Assembly (NCBI RefSeq): GCF_020921035.1 | Contig: NC_063156.1 | Location: 806,001 to 870,000, forward strand | Direction: 5' to 3' | Length of the DNA stretch: 64,000 nt | DNA from: Rhodamnia argentea | Lineage: Eukaryota > Streptophyta > Magnoliopsida > Myrtales > Myrtaceae | In this document: positions 47,872 through 59,690 of the stretch, one piece after another | How positions within the stretch are numbered: position 1 is the stretch's first letter | How the letters are laid out: each line of letters starts with the position of its first letter | Translations under genes and position numbers: made by a program | The notes under the pieces: generated by a model | Database searches by the model: none | What the model saw: only the letters and a program-made list of their open reading frames with translations | What the model was told of the DNA's origin: nothing

Positions 47872-48722
47872 AAACCAAATAATCACATCGTTGTATGCTA
47901 TGTGTTCTGGCCAAATTTTTTTCGGAAATCGAAACTCTCAATCTTAGCGACAGAAGAATTCGTCATGAACTTGATTATGTGCTACAACCATTGCGTAGAA
48001 GTACCTTTCGTATGAGGAGGTGTGTTGTGCCGGCAGCGATGGGGTTCATGTGTCATCTTCAAAAATGCACTTTCCACGTCGTGACGTTTTCGTATGGTCA
48101 CATGATAAGATAATCTGGCTATAGCCCACTTTCTCAATTTAATATTTTGGCCCAACGGGCCAAATTGGGGAGCCCAAATAGAGGCCTAATCAATCATTCT
48201 GGTCCATTCCTTGAGCAAGTTCTATTTATCAAAGGCGTGGCGCGAGGCTTTGCCACGTGCTCGTCCGAAAACTTTAGGATGCGTTTGTTTCTCAGAAAAA
48301 GAATTATTTTAAAAGATGTATTTTTAAAAATAATAATTTATGTCGCTTGAAATGATTAATCAATGAAAAATATTTTCGATATTGACAATAATTAATATCT
48401 AAATATTTTCGAGGACTATGGAAATATTTTGTCCATAAAAAAATATATTTCAAATCAAACAAATGAAGCCCTAACGAGAAATTGTGATAATGTATCGTGT
48501 TATCCTTTTGTATTGTAGCATTTTTTGGCCCCTGCGTCCCGAAATTCATTCTTCATTCGTTTGGCTTTGGAGGAACTCCACCACCAAAAGCGACATCCCT
48601 AACCACTTTTCAGTAATGCCATTCTGTAGATCAAGAACCTGACAGGGGTAGTGAAGATTTTTCAAAGAAGGAAGAGTTTGCAGTCGAGACAGAAGTGAGC
48701 AAAGCATCCGGGCGAATCTAAT

Positions 48723-49112
48723 TGGGAAAAGTACAAAAAAAAAAGTCTTAATTCTATTGTATTGATACTAATTTACTCGTAAATTTTTTAATTGAATCGG
48801 TTTAGTTCTAAATCTTTTTGTATTGGTACGATTTGAGTCCATCCGGCCACTTTTTACCGAAAATTGCTGACATGAATTTCAACCATCCTACGTGGCACGG
48901 CCGAAACTAACCTTGACATATTTAGTAATATTTTGAATTTTTTTTTTGTTCTTTTTTCTTTTCTTTTCTGTGCTTTACCTTTCTTTTTCTTTTTCTTTTT
49001 TGCTGTGGGATAGCGAGGGTCGTCGGCCGACCCTCGCCGGCCACAGGCAAGGGCCGTAGACCCTTGTCGGCCCCGGGCGAGGATGGCGAGGCTGTGATGC
49101 CCAGGCGATATT
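48723..49112. repeat. Partial fold-back element, copy B partner of 27133-27520
   Basis: Left arm and GC-rich core only. Confidence 0.48.
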
Positions 49113-49629
49113 GAGAGAATATGCTTTGTTTTGACAATGTGATATTGAGAGAATATGAGAAATACCCATAATTTTTCACTTGAACTTTTAAGGGTGTTCT
49201 TGACTGTTAAGAGCGAAATTCACTCTCAGCCGTTGAATTCAGGCATAGATAAATTTGGACTAAATCAACAAATCAGTATGAAGTGAAAGACATGACCTGA
49301 TAATTATAAAATCGGTATATCGATATAAATTGTCCGTCACATTTCTGGGAGATGAAACAGATGATAATAACTTTGCATCAATAATGGTTTTTCGGCTATT
49401 GTAAGATAAGTTAATGACCCAGGTGGATATGATTAACCCGGCTAATATAGCCTCCGATCTAAAGGCAAGAGTCGCTTTACGTAAATTGTCCGCAATAAGT
49501 CGAACAGGGTCATTAATTGTATGCTAAGCATTGAAAAATGGATGCTGATAGCGTGCTATTTTCCATAATACTGTGGTACTACATAGGGTGATCGATTTCC
49601 TGGCGGGGTTCGGTTCCGATTTCGGATTG

Positions 49630-50200
49630 GGAATCGGACCGGAGGGACCGATATTCGGCTTTTGGAACCAGGGACCGGACCGGACCGACTAGTCCAATTC
49701 CTAAGCGATCCGGTGGAACCGGTCGCATGTGCTTGATACACATATTCATACATTTTTTGTATTGTGCTTGAGTGTATCACAAAAGTATTCAACTTTTGGA
49801 ACCGGGGACTAGACCGAACTAATCGGTCCAGTTCCTAACCAATCCAATGGAACCGGTCGTATGTGCTTGATACACATACTCACACATTTTTTGTATTGTG
49901 CTGTAGTGTATCACAACAATATTCAGCTTTTGAAATTGGGGATCGGACCGGACTGACGGGTCTAGTTCCTAAGCGGTCCAGTGGAACCGATCGCATGTGC
50001 TTGATTCGCATACTCACACATTTTTTGTATTGTGTTGCAATGTATCACAACAATATTCAGCTTTCGGAACCGGGATCTGACTGGACCGACCGGCCCGATT
50101 CTTAAGAGGTCCGGTGAAATTGGTCACACGTGCTTGATACACATATTCGCATATACACATATTTTTCGCATTCTGCTGCGGTGTATCACAACAACATTGT
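49630..50200 (+). repeat. 134-bp tandem repeat, copy B
   Basis: Same four-unit array as 28040-28600, with scattered substitutions and a short extra CATATACACATATT near 50150. Confidence 0.82.
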
Positions 50201-51004
50201 CAAGCAAAGCAAGGTCGGATGCCACTTCTCCTTACCAGCAAAGAAATCAAACTACTTCAAAAGTAGCTTCCAAAATTGTGTGATCATGATCGCTCTTACT
50301 TAATCTACAATCTTTATATGGTTTTATACTTGAGAAAAGTCTGTAGAAGTACCTATAATAATTAAGAGTTTAAATGATTTTTTTAAAATTCAAGAAATAA
50401 AACTAAAATTTAAAGAAACAAAATTGTCCGAGCCGTCCAGGTGGGCGGTTCCACCCCTAGAACTGGAACCGAAAGTCACTGGTTCCAATTTTATGAAATT
50501 GAGAATCGATCCGGTCAATTCTTTTTGCTCGGCTCTAGTACTGCATGCATTATTGATCCATTTGGAGTGGCAAGTTAGTCATATTGATATATGGTAACAC
50601 GACCTGATATTTGGGCCTGGCCATCAGCTAGAACCGATATATTTGTGGATATCCAGGCTTCTCTGTGTGACTCCATTGTGCCTCATGCGGATCGAGAAGA
50701 TTGGGTGATGTAGTTAGCTACTCCAGCTGATCAGTTCTTCATAAGCAGTGATTGTAATGGCTAAGTAGATCTTAATGCATCCAGGGATAGAACTTCCAAA
50801 TGGTTTCGCTGTCTGGATATGATCTGTGCTTTTATGTGGGTCTTGTCCAGAAAATAGAATTCATCTTTTCATGACATGTTTAGTTGCTCAGAGAAATTTT
50901 GGGAAGAGTGTATCGTGAATTCGGCCATCGTAGAACTATTTGGAGCTGGGATTGGGTTAATAATCATATGAAAGGGAAAGCAATACCTGTTCAAATTTTT
51001 AAGG

Positions 51005-51262
51005 TCATAACTGTTAGGATTCGATGTACAATCAAATTAAAGTAAAACATAAAGTGAGAAAGAGAAATCGAGATATGAAATTTTATCATGGTTCACCCTT
51101 AAATTAGAACTACGTCTAGTAGAGGATTCCACTATAATTAGCACATCGCATCTCTCATTACATCACTCAATTATATGCGAAAAAGAATATATATAGCAAG
51201 ACCCACGTACTTTTATAGAGTATGAACCATACCCCAATAGTTGCAAGGATCTCCCAGGTTCA
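51005..51262 (-). mobile_element. Relic copia-type LTR fragment, copy B
   Basis: Partner of 29415-29665. Confidence 0.38.
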
Positions 51263-51622
51263 TTATTCTCATTTTGTTGTTGATAACAGTGTGATATTTC
51301 CAAGGATTTCTGAGGATGTCCTGTATAGAAAAGAATAGGAATTATCTTGTTGTTGATAATAGTCTGGCTGCTAGTTGCACACCTGTTTTTTCGCTGTAGA
51401 GTGTTGCGGATGTATATATCCCTAATGTTCTTAGATATGTACGGGGAAGTCGCTTAATTAACAATACAAAGAGCAACATTAATCAACAAAAATATCGAAC
51501 AAAATGTCAATAATGTGTGCAATATTCGCGATCTTTAGAAGTACCAAGTTCTTCACCGTATTAACTCTTTTTATAATCCAAAAAGAAGCTTGTCCCAAAT
51601 CCCAAGGCAAATTCACATTTAT

Positions 51623-51628
<6 letters not shown>

Positions 51629-51669
<41 letters not shown>

Positions 51670-51756
51670 AAAGCTAACCCTAGCTTCCCTATTCACCGCG
51701 CGAGCGCACTGGCCCCTAGAGTTAGGATCCCTACATGCTGAGGAAACAGACACACA

Positions 51757-51798
<42 letters not shown>
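51629..51798. repeat. (AG)18 and (CT)20 microsatellites facing each other
   Basis: AG repeat 51629-51665 and CT repeat 51759-51798, separated by about 93 bp that includes a short CA run. They are mutually complementary. Confidence 0.92.
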
Positions 51799-51799
<1 letters not shown>

Positions 51800-51801
<2 letters not shown>

Positions 51802-52409
51802 GCTGGCTGGTTGATTCTTGATAAACACGGACATGGAAGAGCTCTCTGCTCAATAATCACCTCATTCACGTTCCCTGCGACTGTTTTGATTTCCACATAA
51901 GAAGGCCAAGGAAAGAAACTGTTGCATTGTAGCTATACACAGTGCAGAGTGCATCAATGGCTGTCAAAAGCTTTTTCCGTAGCTTGATGAGAAATGCTTG
52001 TGAAAGCATCGTAAAGGGCATCGAGCATGCACTCGCCCATCCATGTCTTCTCTCTTTCTTTCTTTCTGATGCCTGGCCTGCCATTTATCACCCAATCACG
52101 TACTCTCTGCCCTGCGCCCGCGCGCGAGAGAGAGAGACCTTAGTAGCTGTATGAGACGAAAGAAAGGCTGCATGAAAAAGGAAACTCGCCGGCCTAAAGG
52201 GAACCCTAAGGCTACGCTGCCTTGGAAGCTGGCACATGCTGAGAAATTTTCAGATGCCCATTTACTTGTCATTCTGTGTCCCCCCCGCCTCCTGCATGCT
52301 ATAACGGTTTGTGAAATTTTAGGGTTTTCTGAACATGGGAACATACCCTCGGTTTCCAAAAAAATAATAATGATAATAATTAGTGCGACTTTATTTATTC
52401 CTTTTTGAA
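51800..52409. other. Unassigned region with short plus-strand frames
   Basis: An ATG frame at 51957-52154 (MAVKSFFRSLMRNACESIV...) and a frame starting at TTG/ATG near 52151 are open but short and resemble no family I know. No support beyond openness. Confidence 0.25.
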
Positions 52410-52512
52410 AGTCGCTAGCCGGACAATCTGACAGCACTATCATTATTTCTGATCACATAATTTTTCAATTAATGAGTGTTTTATACAAAACACGCGATGA
52501 TTTTTAATGAAA
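52410..52512 (+). repeat. Dispersed repeat, plus-strand copy
   Basis: CAATTAATGAGTGTTTTATA followed by CAAAACACGCGATGAT. The upstream GGACAATCTGACAGC also matches the copy at 59517. Confidence 0.58.
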
Positions 52513-52889
52513 ATTTATGGGCAAGCATCTTATATGATTTCATCTCACGCGAGGTGATACGATATGGAAAATAAGTTCTACAAAATAAAAAAGAAAATGA
52601 AAAAATTTTGCCAACAGTTTTAAAGCATGATAACTAAGGAGCAGTTATGACTATTGAACATTAATAGATTAGAAAAGAATAACACGTGATCCTTTTTTTT
52701 TTTTTTGGGGGTCCGAACGATTGTGATATGAATGAGAAGAAATCAAGCATAATCCGTACCTTCTTTACCGAATCTCGCAGATTTGAAATATTGTGTGTTG
52801 TATATGTGTTTCTATATTACTTTCGGGTCTACATGGAAGCCGTCATTTCTTGTACTCATTATTCGATGCGATTGAGAAAAAAACGACGT

Positions 52890-53300
52890 AAACAGTTCAT
52901 GAATTTTGGCCTAATGTGTAATGCCGTCCCTAAATTTTTAATTTGTTCGATGCGATCCATGAACTTTAACTCAATGTGCAATGTCGTCCTTAAACTTTTA
53001 ATTTGTTCAACGTGGTCCATGAAATTTTGTTACATTTTTAATTTAGTTCCCGAACTATATGGAAATATTTAATGTTCGATGTTGTCATGGAACTTGAATT
53101 AATGGAAGAATAACATTGGATATTCTTACATAGACCATGGACTGAATAAGACATTTAGCAAAAATTCAGGGACAATATTGAGCAAATTAAAAATTCAAGG
53201 ATGAGATTGCACGTTGATTAAAGTTCAAGGACTATGCTGAATAAATTAAAGTTTAGGAATGACCTTATACCTTGGGCCAAATTTCATGAACAGTTTGTAT
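52890..53300. mobile_element. Fold-back element, same family as 16273-16700, single-copy region
   Basis: The left arm AACAGTTCATGAATTTTGGCC... GTGCAATGTCGTCC and the right arm ...CCTTGGGCCAAATTTCATGAA pair imperfectly around a centre near 53100 (GAACTTGAATTAATGG). This copy lies outside the duplicated block and shows the family is dispersed. Confidence 0.68.
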
Positions 53301-54072
53301 CACTATCTCAAAACCTTTCCCTTGATTTATCTATTACTATCGTATTCTAGTTGTAGAAACCATAAGGGTCTCTCGTTAACAGAGTGTCTCTCCAAGCACT
53401 TGTTAACCATGTCTATTAAAGAAGTACTTTCATTACCAATATAGTGATTATAAATAATATGTAAAAGACGATACGTTAAGGCTCCGTTTATTTCAAGTAA
53501 AATGAATAATTTAAAAATATTTTTCTAAAAATGACCGCTTGTATTACTTACAAAATTAATAAACAAAAAAAAATATTCATCATCCACAAAAATATTTAGA
53601 CATAATTTATTGTCGTAAATGAAAATATTATCTATTTTCAAGTAATACAAACTATCATTTTTTTGAAAAATATTTTTTGATTTATTTATTTTTTTTGCGA
53701 AATAAATGGGGCTAGAATGACAAAATTTCTTTGGATATTTAACAAAAGCTCTTGCGCCCTGGTCGACGAAGCCCCATCAATAAATAGAAGGAAGCAAAAT
53801 GAAGGAAAAGAAAACGCATAATTTACTATTTTCATGGACGTACTTGTGGATGCACACTCTGATTCTTAGTTTTACTTATTATAGTTCGAAAATAAGAATC
53901 GCAGATTTCGAGTTTTGTATACTTTATTTTGTCGGGGAGCAATAGGGGCCTTAGCCTAGACAGCCTATAATTTGTCTCGTGCCATTGCCATGCTGTTCCT
54001 TGTGGCGCTTCAACTTTTTCTTTTTATAGTAGCCTTTTTAACACCATAAAGTCCCTAAATAGTCATTTGTTT
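53301..54072. other. AT-rich intergenic DNA
   Basis: No supported gene. It contains near-palindromic AT stretches (AAAATATTTTTCTAAAAATG and its partner near 53665) suggesting another small inverted-repeat element. Confidence 0.35.
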
Positions 54073-54430
54073 TTGAGAAATTATATGACCCGAATTTTTA
54101 GTATCCTCTTATTTGTTATCTGCATTTACTATTTAGGTAGAATACCGTCACCCGTTGTTACTAAAAAAATTCAAAGAAATCTCATAAACGGAAGAAAGGG
54201 GGGAAACCGAGGAACAATTGGAAATAAAAATAAAAAAAACTTTCAAAACGAAGGGGACGAAACAAGAACATGAGGGATTCACTGAAGAAGATCCTTCTCC
54301 TTCCCTTTTTCGAGAAAAAAAGGAGGATCCGGCAAAATCGATAAAAGGAAAGAGATTCGAGTGAATGGAAAGGAAAAAACAAGAAATGGATTTAACTTTC
54401 AAGAGACATTCGTTAAAGATAGTCAAGAGT
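54073..54430 (+). pseudogene. ycf1: Nuclear plastid DNA fragment from ycf1 (Tic214)
   Basis: The frame at 54085-54180 reads [19 protein letters not shown] followed by [10 protein letters not shown], a conserved stretch of plastid YCF1. The downstream DNA, in shifting frames, retains the acidic [10 protein letters not shown]-type segment (about 54280-54305). Frames break repeatedly and the flanks are ordinary nuclear sequence. The fragment is roughly 360 bp and non-functional. Its rather well-preserved text suggests a fairly recent transfer. Confidence 0.8.
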
Positions 54431-54439
54431 GCGCATGGA

Positions 54440-55300
54440 AACACTTATGTAAGTGGATTTCCGCTCCAGAAGTGCTTCTGAAGTATAAATCCCTTTGATA
54501 ATGTAACTTCTGAAATAAAAATTCGTTTGGTAAAAACTTGTACTTCTCAAAGAAATTTCCACTTCTGAAATTGTTTTTCTCCCGATTTGATAAGTTAAAA
54601 AAAGTAGCTTCTCAACTCAAGAAGTACTTCTTGGACCAAAAAAACAAAAAAAAACTCATAAAGTACTTCTTGCCTCGCATTCTTTTCATTACGCCATCAC
54701 CCTCTTTTCGATCCGACCGGCCTTCATCAACTTCCGTTGCCGCTTATCGCCGACCACCAACACCCATCGCCACCGCCAACCACCACCATCTCCAACCATT
54801 GCTGGCCACCGGCCATCACCGCCCGCAACTACCGCTAACCACCAACCATCACCCACCCCCTCCCACCGTTGGTCGCGATGGTCGCCCACCGCCAGACGCC
54901 GGCCATGATCATCGACCATCACCCGCGGCCGCCACCTTCGACCATCGCCCTTCGCCGATCGTTGCTACCGAGTCGCCATCTCCGGCTGTCGAAGTAAAAA
55001 ATAAATAATAGTTTTTTATTTTTTAGAAGTAAATGATATTTTTTAATAATAAAAATTATTTTTAAAGAAATTTAAAAAGTTCAAAAATAAAGTAGAAATT
55101 TTTCGGCTGTCAATAATAATTCTTCTCAAAAAAATTTCTGTTAATAATGTTTTAGAAATAGAAATTTTCAACCGTTACCAAATGAATTTATATGATTAGA
55201 AATTAACTTCTAGAGTAAAAGTAGAAAAATCAATTTCCGCTTCTGAGTAGAAGTAGAAAGATTAATTTTTTGCCAGAAGTTGATTTCTAAAGCAATAGTG
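54440..55300. mobile_element. Inverted-repeat element with a CCACC-rich core
   Basis: Left flank motifs TTCCGCTCCAGAAGTGCTTCT and AAGAAGTACTTCTTGG, and right flank motifs TTCTGAGTAGAAGTAGAAAG and TTAACTTCTAGAGTAAAAG, are loosely inverted. The core (about 54700-54990) is extremely rich in CACC/GCC and so opens a His/Pro-rich plus-strand frame. Architecture matches the GC-cored fold-back elements elsewhere in the window, but the sequence family differs. Confidence 0.5.
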
Positions 55301-57544
55301 TTATCATTCGCGCTCCAAGTTTATAAAAATTCTTATATGGACAGGAATAAAAATAAAGAAAATCCGAAGTATCAAAACATCTTCGAAGTAAGAAAACAAC
55401 CACAAATTCACCTACATTTTAGGACTTATTTAAATATTTATGTACCTAAACATCATTGGTTGATAGGCTAACTATTTTCTTCGCTAGATTGTATTCTAGG
55501 CTGAGCACGACACCCTAAAATTGTTAGTGAAGGAAGACCTCCTAGGGATAAGAAGAAATTAGTCGTTGATAAGACGAGGTGTGCAATTGGAACTTTTTGC
55601 TTATTAAATTTTTCCTTAAGAATTTCAACGGATCGAGATTCTCAATCCTCTTATTCTATCTCCATCCATCGAGCGAGTGATCGAAATCTTGAAATTTTAA
55701 ATTAAATCTCGCCGGTGCCGGTGTCGATATTACATATTTGACACCTATTGCCGCGACAAGACATAAAATCATCTTGAAACATCCCTTTTTTTTTCCTCTG
55801 ATCAATTGATCTAGATTCAAGTTAATTAGACTCTAGCAATAGCATGAATCTCTTAGCTCATCTTCCATTAATCCCCACGTATGTCTTTTGGGTGTCGGCT
55901 TAGCGTCCAGCTCCAAAGGTCGAGACTAGCCAAAGCCAGAATCATGGCTCGTGATTGCTTTCGTCGCCAAATTTTGCGCGCAAACCATGAATAATTGGTT
56001 CGAACATAGGGAAAAAAAAAGGGGTTAATACTAAATATGGAAGTTGGCATATTAACTTAGGTCTAATGAGCTAAATTTATTAATAGGGTGGACCCACATT
56101 CCTGCTTATTGGCAACGGCAAAGCATGCGGATTAAAGTCGCAAATTAAGATGTTGCTTTACGGCTATGGAAACCATATATGCCTAAGAGAATGAAATTAT
56201 TAAGAGGTTCTTTTCGCTTTCAGCTAATTAATTAAGTTCTTGTCGCAATGGTGGGCGCTCGCACTGCCCCTAAGATCTACTACTATCTAGCCTTATGTAT
56301 TGTCTGTAGATAAGAGGAATGACATGGAAAGAAGGGGTCGTGCTAACAAGAAATAAATAAATGCAGGTTATACGATGGATATTAAGGAAACCTTTTCCTA
56401 AATTTTTAATTTTTTTCATGAAAGAAATGGAGCCTTAATTTATCTATACATACGAATAAGACGGGTATGATATGTGAATAGTAACAAGAAGAAAAAGAAG
56501 AAAACAGGGAATTCATTGAATTTCAAGTATCCCAAGACTCAGCCCTAGACATGCAATGATAAAACTATTCGGGACAGGTCCAGCATGAATGAACCGACAA
56601 TCATCGAATCCACTCGATCATTAGATTATTCCCTCATTCCCATCCCCGAACATTTTGAATTTCCCCAAGAACGAGGGAACCCTAAAAGAGCCGTCGAAAA
56701 TTAATTATATAATAAATCAATAAATCTGAATATATAAAATAGATAGAGAAATACGTCAAGCATACATAATAAAGAAATAATAAGGAGATAAAAATAAAAA
56801 ATAATCTGGCATCCTTATGCATGAAGATAATACTCTCGTCTTTACGGCGGAACAAAACCCCTAATCTATCTATATACCCCTCTTTCCCAATTGAATGAGT
56901 CACGCTATATAAACCACGAGAGTACTAATTGCAACGACACGAGAAGTACTTGTCACGGCCCACCGGAACACCATAAAAAGCAGGACAGTCGAATTTAATT
57001 ACTTGAGGTACGTGTCTTGAGCTTTTTGATGCATTGGTGAGATACGGCAAGAACTTGATGTAATAATGCAACCCTAAAGAATGATGCAATGTCTCATTCC
57101 TCATGCGACTTTGGGACCTCAGCCAGCCATTTCACATGTGTTCGTGATGCTTTCTCTTGGTTGCTTTCACCCTAAATCAACCTTTTTTCGCAAGCGATTA
57201 GTCTCGAACGATAGCGTAGATCGATACTCGATTTTACTTCCTCGGATTGTAATTTGAAGCATCGCGATCATCAACCCATCTCTCAATCTGTCCGATCGCC
57301 TCAAAGAAACGGTGAACTCGAGAGCATCCTAAGCGTTCATGAACGCTTTTAACACACCGAATGTGGCGTGTCATGTAACACTATAGGAGCAACCGTACGG
57401 GGCAATTTGCTTTTGAACAGAAGGGAAAGACTCGCCTTACATACATGCTACCCTCGGCGAAATCAACAAGAGAGATGGTGAAGATATAGTCGCTCATTGG
57501 TAAAACTTCCCGGTCGAGAAGGCATCAAAATGTGTACTTTTTTA
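55301..57544. other. Gene-free AT-rich DNA
   Basis: I read both strands and see no gene, RNA or clear repeat here. All open frames are short and AT-biased. Confidence 0.4.
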
Positions 57545-57905
57545 CTTTTTAGTGCCATTATGCATAGGGAAAAAGCCACAAAAGACTTTAATTATGCTCA
57601 TTATGACACATTTATTTTAAACTTCTTTTGTAACATGAAAAACCTCAAATTTATACTTATTTGACACATTGACCCTCTGTCAATATTCCTTCAGATGATT
57701 TTTCAGTCAAAATAACGTTGTTTCTTTTTCATTTAAATGGCGTAGGCGCCTTTTCAACGTCGTTTACTTTCTAGCGTCCATGTAGGCAGATTTTTAACGG
57801 TCCTCATTGAGAGAATGTTGACAAAGGGTAAATATGTTACACGGGTACAAGTTTGGATATTTAGGTGTCACAAAAAAAAGTTTGGGTGAATATGTTAGTA
57901 TTTTT
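57545..57905. repeat. Degenerate inverted-repeat element
   Basis: The left part (AAAGCCACAAAAGACTTTAA, TATGACACATTTATTTTAAAC) is the loose reverse complement of the right part (AGGTGTCACAAAAAAAAGTTTG, GTGAATATGTTAG). Arms are poorly conserved. Confidence 0.42.
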
Positions 57906-58765
57906 TAACAATTTAATATTAATATATTGTTATTTTCCTCATTGCACGTATCTCAATTAATAGCATAAAATGGGTAGCACGCGAAAAATAGTCTCGACCC
58001 CAACCTAGGAGAACCTATATTTGTTTTTTTTGTTTGTTTTTTTTAGCTGAAGAGGATGTTCTGTGTGGTCCATCGGGCCTAGTGACTCAATTATGCAGAT
58101 TTGTCTCCCCAAAAATGCGTTAATTCCCAAGATATTTGGCCATGGGCAGTGCTATAGAAACTGCAAGCCAAACTACCTTCACTCGTACTTCTATTTGTGA
58201 CATTCGAGCCTAACTCCTTAACTTAGGTTATAGTATCTGATCCTACGGCCACCTCCAATATTGGTGTCGATAATGCCTAGGGAATGGACAATTGCAGGGC
58301 AAGTTCTAAAACTTACCATTAAAAATGCACTTGTGTTCTAAAAGCTGTTGGAAAATGTATTTGAATCCTAGAACTTGCAATTTCGATGCGCCGAGTCCTT
58401 CCATTACTTCCATCAATTTTAAGTACCGGCGTGTGACCGTGTCTGTTCAACTATGAACCGAACCAGCCTTACCCGATCGGTTTAAATAGGTATTGGTTTG
58501 ATGCTTGAGTAATATATTTGAGAACCGGCTTTGATTGATTTGGCTCCCAATTGCCCACCTTGAACTGGTTTCAAAGCTGATTCTTAGATAGAACCGGCTC
58601 AAAATAAAATCCTAAAAATATTGACTTTTTCAGATTCGTCTCTCTCATTCTCACTCTCTTTGTCTCTCAGATTCAGCCTCTCTCTAACTTTCATTTCTTG
58701 TTCTTGAGATTATTGACTTGTCGGTGCAAGTTTGGTGGTGGGGATGCAATTGTTGATATACTCAG
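57906..58765. other. Intergenic DNA with a partial fold-back arm
   Basis: Around 58295-58440 the vocabulary AGTTCTAAAACTTACCATT and AGAACTTGCAATTTCGATGC matches the left arm of 20212-21282, without a partner arm. No gene. Confidence 0.35.
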
Positions 58766-59269
58766 TAGGGGTGAGCGGTTCTAAGTTTTGTCTAGGTTCC
58801 ACCTCGAACATGAAACTTATCGGTTGAAATCGGATCTCTAATTTTTGGAACCAGGGAACTAGCAAATTTACTTTTTTTTGCTTCATTTTTAGTTAAGTAA
58901 AATGAAAATGAACGCAACAACAAAAGTGAAAATCTCCCACTTGTCAATAGCAACAATCAATAGAAGATGAACACGTGATATAAAATCTAAATTATAGAAC
59001 TTCAGTTCTTAATCATCCATAAAAAAATTGCTCCAAATAGTAGCCACCTGAAAAAAAAAAAAAAAGAAGCCGCAGTGTAAAAGTCAATTTCTATTTTAGG
59101 GTTTTCTCGATTCTCGATTCTCAATTCCCGATTTCGATACCCTTGAAATCGAATCTCATAGTAGAGGTTCCTAAAAATATAAAATTGAGAATGGAAAATT
59201 GGACCGAGGTTCACCAAAATCTGGAACTAGATTGATTCACGGTTTTACCCTGGAACATACTTACCCCTA
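58766..59269. mobile_element. hAT-like non-autonomous element, third copy
   Basis: Starts TAGGGGTGAGCGG and ends ACTTACCCCTA. The interior matches 16912-17499 (AGTTAAGTAAAATGAAAATG, AACAATCAATAGAAGATGAAC, AATCATCCATAAAAAAATTGC). Flanks do not form a convincing 8-bp duplication. Confidence 0.6.
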
Positions 59270-59516
59270 TGGGATTGAACATTCCAACAGGAGCAGGCCA
59301 CCATGGTGTTCTACTTAGGAACTTATGCAAGAATGATTCATATGATGGAGCAATTAAATGTCATATATTCATTACTTGTAAGATGTAAAGACACGAAACA
59401 CGGTAAGAAAATCATGATACCCATATAGTGCCTTTAGCACGACAGTGTGACAAGATCATCGCGGAATACTAGGCATAAAATCAAATGTGGATCCCGCCAT
59501 TATTGCTATATATTTT

Positions 59517-59690
59517 TAGGAACCGCTAATCAGACAATCCGACAAGATTACGAGTTATTTCTGACTATACAATTTCCCAATTAATGAGTGTTTTATGCAA
59601 AACACGCGATGATAATGTGTGAATTTAAGGTTGACATTGTACTGTTCCCGACAATACAATTAGGAAAACATTTCTCAATATTTTTTACCA
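59517..59690 (+). repeat. Dispersed repeat, longest plus-strand copy
   Basis: GACAATCCGACAAG, CAATTAATGAGTGTTTTATG, GACATTGTACTGTTCCCGAC and a GGAAAACATTTCTC end, related to 22222-22345 and 52410-52512. Confidence 0.58.

Larger units (their letters stand above)
29757..51348 (+). repeat. Copy B of the tandem segmental duplication
   Basis: Direct, collinear repeat of 8456-29758. The junction between copies has 2-bp microhomology (TT). The right end stops matching after 51348, where copy A had continued into copy B. Private features are the copia insertion 33403-38150 and the absence of three segments found in copy A. Confidence 0.95.

Noticed and set aside
51629-51798. A possible microRNA precursor (miR156-like) around the AG/CT tracts
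   Set aside because: The pairing is pure dinucleotide repeat; no known mature microRNA sequence is present.
51957-52154. Short ATG frame beginning MAVKSFFRSLM
   Set aside because: 65 codons, ends in a low-complexity RARERE run from GAGA repeats; no family.
54538-55008. A His/Pro-rich 156-codon frame
   Set aside because: Produced by the CCACC-rich core of an inverted-repeat element; starts without ATG context and has no domain.
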